The notes under the pieces are model-generated. The model had not been told where the DNA came from, searched no databases, and saw only the letters and a program-made list of their open reading frames with translations. Shown piece by piece: positions 61,601 through 64,000 of a stretch of DNA of 64,000 nt (position 1 is its first letter; each line of letters begins with the position of its first letter). The position numbers and the translations under genes are program-made. Source of the DNA: Mastigamoeba balamuthi (lineage: Eukaryota; Evosea; Mastigamoebida; Mastigamoebidae); NCBI GenBank assembly GCA_902651635.1, contig CACRSC010000041.1:20901-84900 (forward strand), written 5' to 3'.

Positions 61601-64000
61601 CCGCGTCGAGGACCTCAGCCACGTGCTGGCGTGGGGCAGCGCCGTCGCGCACGAGGGCGATGCTAAGGTCTCTGTTGTCGAGATGCCGCGCCTGAAGCTG
61701 CGCCTCAGCCCGCACAAGGACGACGACGGCGTCGTGCGGCTGCACCTGCTGGACCACGCCGGGTGGTTCCTGAGCACCGATGTGTACAGCGGCGCCACGC
61801 AGCCGACACCTGGAGTCTACCACATGACCCAGATACTGCGCGGGATCCCGCACTCGCTGGTGCTGCAGAACGCCGCGGACGAGCTGCGCGTGCTGGTGCC
61901 CAACCACGCGGTTCACCGTCCGCGCGTGTTCGGCGAGCCGTTTAGCACGCTGCTTGTGTGCGACAGGGGCGCCGAGGCTTGGCAGCGCATCATGGACATC
62001 CGCTTCTTCCTCTACACGGTACACACGAGCCGCACGTTCCTGATTGGCCAGACTCTCTCGGCGAGGCTCTACCTGCTCGTGCTGCGCCTGCTCGCGCGGC
62101 AGTACTCGCAGGCGTTCGCGCTGGCCGAGGCATGCAGCGTGGACACGAGCCTGACGGCCGACGAGCAGTGGGTATTCGACATGCTGGCGCGCACGCTGGA
62201 CGACATGCACCCGGACGCGCACGCGTGCCGTCTGAAGATCTCGCTGGCCACACTGTACTCGCGCAGCTCCAACCGGACGCCGTGGGAGACTCACCGCGAG
62301 CTCGACCGCTACCTCTCGAAGCGCTCGCACGTGTCCCTTGCCTGCACGCTGCTGCCGTCCGAGGAGCTCGATCTGCTGCATGCGTGCAAGCAGGCCACCT
62401 CGCGCATCCGCAGCCGCCTCGAGTACGTTGCCGCGTCAGTCCGCCTCACGATCCCGGGCGAGACGGCGCGCGCGATGCTGCCAGCCGACCGCCCGAAGAT
62501 CTGCGGGCAGCCGTGGATGAAGCTGCGCAGCCTCGGGGCCGAGTACTTCTCGTGCCACGGGTCGTCGCACCTGACCAACATGCGGTTCCAGATGCCCAAG
62601 GACGTCAACCCTGATGTGCCGCTGCTGACGGGCCCGCAGAGCGCGTCGCTCGTCTGGGGCGAGCTCGTAGTCGCGGACGAGCTGAGTGGCGCCAACCGTC
62701 AGCTGGGCTTCGCGTTCCTCTACGAGTGCCTCGGCGGCCGCATCGCCCTGAGCCTCGCGGGCACCGACGTCACGCTGTCGCTCTCGCAGCTGCTCGCCCG
62801 CTGGATGCACCTCAAGCTCGCGCGCTGGGGCAAGGAGACGGTCGACGAGGGCGAGCACGAGTCAGTCTCTACCGCCGAGATGGGTATCATCGCAGCCGTC
62901 GCCGACATGCCGCCCGGGCAGGTCAACTGGCCGCACCTGCCGCACGACTCGGAGACGCGCCACATGCTGTCGAGCGGCGTGCAGATCTACGGCAGGGAGG
63001 CGCAGCACACGCCGCTCAAGATGTGGGTCGACGCCATGCACGCGGAGTTCCACCAGCTGCTCTCGCGCCCGCAGTACGTCGAGGCCATGCAGGCGCAGCG
63101 CGCGGCGTTCGAGCTCGCGCGGCGCCACTCTGCCGGCGAGCCGTACGAGGCCGTCGTGACCGCGTGCCCTACGGACCTGCTGCGCCCCGTCGTCCACGAC
63201 ACGTCTTGCGGCGCTCGCACGCTGCCGGTCTCTGGCGGCGACTTCGAGTGCTTCGCCGGCGCCCCGCTGGCATCGATGTCGGCGTTCCTTGAGTGGGAGG
63301 ACGGTGAGCGTGCGCGCTGCGAGGGCCTGCCGCTAGACGTCTCGTTCCACCCGACGTCGCGGTCGGACGTTGCGCGCGACATGCTGACGCGCCTTGCCCA
63401 GGACGCCGCCCGCTACGCCGCGGCCTGCGCGAGCTCTCAGACCCCGAGGCTGCGCGGGCTCTCGGCGCAGGAGATCAGCGCGTATGTCAGCGACCCTTCG
63501 CACCCGGGGCTGCAGGAGGCGCTCAGGCTGCTTGACGAGCTCATCCACTCGCTACGGGCACTCAAGGAGCAGGACGCCCGCGTCGTCGAGGAGGCCGCCG
63601 TCAGCATAGTGCGTCGTGCCAACGAGATCACCGCCAGCACCGTCGCCGGCGACGACGTCGCGCGTCTGCGGTTCTCGCTCGAGCGCGACGCCGGGCGCCG
63701 CGCGAAGCTGACGCTCGAGTACATCACCGGAGCGCTGCTGTCACGCGACGCAGAGGGCGACCTGCGGCTCGTTAACCCGTTCGTGCCCGACGTGCCCGCC
63801 CTGATTGACGCCGCCACCGAGCTGCTGCTGCGCACGAGCCGCGTGGGGCAGACCAGCCGCGCGGCGTCGCTCGCCGTGGCGCTGCGCTCGCACCTGCGCC
63901 AGCTGGCAGCCACGTCGCACGCGCGCAGCGCCGGCGCAGCGGCGGCGGCGACGCGGGGGCCTGCGCCGGCCGATGCCGCCGAGATCGCAATGGACAGGAT
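55639..64000 (+). CDS. Giant zinc-finger / double-UBA protein (5' part, runs off window)
   Basis: Five exons so far (55639-55849, 55937-56044, 56184-56304, 56379-57281, 57329 to the edge), 2,671 residues without a stop in the last 6.7-kb exon. N-terminal motif GWVDKLRGIPPGSRVFVPGG with IVVCNAGAGLEYHP resembles the start of very large protist proteins that carry DUF3638/DUF3645 and ubiquitin-related domains (recollection, tentative). At about 1352-1395 lies a zinc module with four CxxC pairs (CEKC, CPAC, CSVC). Two UBA-like three-helix units follow: VAQLMQLGYTPAACRLAMRK (about 1700) and HMLVQEGFLPNSSAYALELF (about 1763). A poorly conserved, Ala/Arg-rich helical region fills the rest. Likely a ubiquitin-pathway scaffold or enzyme whose catalytic part is past the edge. 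The exon 4 donor (57282) is the least certain junction. Confidence 0.75.

Noticed and set aside
1-64000. tRNA, rRNA, CRISPR arrays, prophage or insertion sequences
   Set aside because: No cloverleaf with matching arms, no rRNA segments, no regularly spaced repeats and no transposase or integrase were found by eye on either strand.

Overview
The window is nuclear DNA of a GC-rich, gene-dense microbial eukaryote. Nearly every gene has short introns (about 35-250 nt, typically with GTGCG or GTACG donors), the standard stop codons are all used, and spliceosome proteins (SNRPA1/U2A', SF3A3), a cytosolic tryptophanyl-tRNA synthetase and a PP6 regulatory subunit are eukaryotic. DNAAF11/LRRC6 implies a motile cilium with dynein arms. 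A bacterial-type FeoA-FeoB ferrous iron transporter suggests an anoxic or low-oxygen, iron-reducing habitat. The PH-FYVE-kinase and VIT-vWA proteins recall Amoebozoa, so an archamoeba (Mastigamoeba or Pelomyxa type) would fit. That assignment is inference, not shown by the sequence.

Layout. 0-7 kb: 3' part of a CaMK-like kinase, a small coiled-coil protein, and a Rab/vWA/VIT/vWA fusion protein. 7-15 kb: SDA1 (ribosome biogenesis), a SAPS-domain PP6 regulatory subunit, and a divergent PPP-type phosphatase with altered metal motifs. 14.6-17.4 kb: an AT-rich island without intact genes, holding palindromes and possible gene relics. 17.4-31 kb: DNAAF11, a probably myristoylated coiled-coil protein, a membrane carboxypeptidase, a SERINC-like protein, a kelch protein, a small acidic protein, an M28 peptidase and a RUN-Rubicon-homology protein. 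31-42 kb: a deubiquitinase fused to a DCN1-like (PONY) domain, WARS1, a thioredoxin-like membrane protein, an F-box/LRR protein, SNRPA1 and a Csm1-like coiled-coil protein. 42-52 kb: a PH-FYVE-Ig-like-kinase protein, SF3A3, an SLC35F-type transporter, uridine-cytidine kinase and a second F-box-like protein. 52-64 kb: FeoA-FeoB, and the first 2,671 residues of a giant zinc-finger/UBA protein that runs off the end.

Functional themes: ubiquitin/NEDD8 (PONY-USP, two F-box-type proteins, the giant UBA protein), signalling (two kinases, a PP6 subunit, an odd phosphatase), endolysosomal traffic (RUN-RH, FYVE, Rab), and splicing/ribosome assembly. The strongest unusual items are the UIM-PONY-USP fusion, the Rab-vWA-VIT-vWA fusion with a Cys-rich insertion inside its second vWA domain, the intronless FeoA-FeoB gene, a high share of GC-AG introns (6 of about 84 modelled), and a recurrent GATATTT/C element upstream of start codons. 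All gene models are manual: splice sites were chosen by reading-frame continuity and remembered family alignments, without transcripts or database searches.
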